DNA of 6,134 nucleotides from an uncultured Collinsella sp. (GTDB lineage Bacteria > Actinomycetota > Coriobacteriia > Coriobacteriales > Coriobacteriaceae): contig URVF01000095.1 of the NCBI GenBank assembly GCA_900551185.1, positions 1 to 6,134 on the forward strand, written 5' to 3'. Both the position numbers and the translations under genes were made by a program. The notes under the pieces were generated by a model, which was not told the DNA's origin, did no database searches, and saw only the letters and a program-made list of their open reading frames with translations. How positions within the stretch are numbered: position 1 is the stretch's first letter; the number at the start of each line of letters is the position of its first letter. Positions 5,961-6,134 of this stretch are shown one piece after another.

Positions 5961-5980
5961 GGTAACGCGTTTTACCAAAT
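5957..5980. promoter_or_regulatory. Perfect 9-bp inverted repeat, operator-like
   Basis: ATTTGGTAA (5957-5965) and TTACCAAAT (5972-5980) form a perfect inverted repeat around CGCGTT. It begins in the tail of the preceding terminator. The symmetric AT-rich arms around a CG-rich centre look like a site for a dimeric repressor, for example a LacI-type sugar regulator, probably for a gene beyond the right edge. It could also form a weak RNA hairpin. No gene start is visible in the window to assign it to. Confidence 0.4.
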
Positions 5981-6055
5981 ATGGCATTTATCTGCGGTAA
6001 TGTTCTATTTCACCGCTGAGGGTGACATTTCATGCCGCCTGCCGAACTGCGTGAA

Positions 6056-6076
6056 GACCTAACAACTTTTTAGGTC
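6056..6076 (+). other. Small hairpin in the right-hand non-coding tail
   Basis: GACCTAA (6056-6062) pairs perfectly with TTAGGTC (6070-6076) around a 7-nt loop. A weaker one, TCACC (6010-6014) with GGTGA (6021-6025), lies upstream. From 5981 to 6086 I see no convincing gene. These features suit a 5' leader of a gene cut off by the end of the fragment, but that is a guess. Confidence 0.3.
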
Positions 6077-6086
6077 AGTGTTGTGC

Positions 6087-6134
6087 CTGTCTCTTATACA
6101 CATCTCCGAGCCCACGAGACTAGGCATGATCTCG
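6087..6134 (-). other. Untrimmed Nextera i7-side sequencing adapter
   Basis: Library DNA. CTGTCTCTTATACACATCT (6087-6105) is the Tn5 mosaic end, CCGAGCCCACGAGAC (6106-6120) the read-2 adapter, TAGGCATG (6121-6128) sits at the i7 index position (recalled as N706), and ATCTCG (6129-6134) begins the P7 sequence. Genomic sequence ends at 6086. Confidence 0.97.

Overview
The window is one 6,042-bp piece of bacterial chromosome (45-6086) flanked by untrimmed Illumina Nextera adapters (1-44 and 6087-6134). The source is probably a gut actinobacterium of the class Coriobacteriia, most likely Collinsella or a close relative. That is an inference from three things: the moderately GC-rich coding style with C- or G-ending codons, the protein set, and an intergenic palindrome built on a 'TGGTGCAATGGGGACAGGTT'-type unit that I associate with REP-like repeats in this group. 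I could not search for it.

Layout. A monocistronic gene (292-1053) encodes an EFR1-type protein: a flavodoxin-like domain followed by two [4Fe-4S] ferredoxin motifs. A repeat-rich intergenic region (1054-1396) follows. It holds a REP-like nested palindrome, a degenerate direct repeat, a tandem operator-like pair two helical turns apart, a promoter, and a structured leader RNA. Then comes an alpha-glucoside phosphotransferase (PTS) operon of four genes: a free-standing glucose-type EIIA (1397-1909), a BglG/LicT-family transcription antiterminator (1928-2782), an EIICB permease (2882-4498), and an NAD/Mn-dependent GH4 6-phospho-alpha-glucosidase with the CDMP signature (4502-5884). A strong intrinsic terminator (5917-5960) closes the operon. 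The remaining 126 bp hold a perfect operator-like palindrome and a small hairpin, probably the upstream region of a gene outside the window.

How the parts work together. EIIA (His92) passes phosphate from HPr to the EIIB domain (Cys481) of EIICB, which imports and phosphorylates an alpha-glucoside such as maltose or a related disaccharide. The GH4 enzyme cleaves the internal 6-phospho-alpha-glucoside to glucose 6-phosphate and a sugar. The antiterminator has all four regulatory PRD histidines. It probably reads PTS traffic and acts on the leader RNA at about 1284-1363, where a RAT-like hairpin overlaps a terminator-like hairpin. A second terminator-like structure lies between the antiterminator and EIICB genes. 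The EIICB and GH4 genes have the strongest codon bias, consistent with high expression.

I see no CRISPR array, tRNA, rRNA, transposase or phage gene, and no clearly new multi-gene system. The most interesting parts are regulatory: the non-canonical antitermination leader, the second attenuator-like structure, and the tandem and palindromic operator-like sites.
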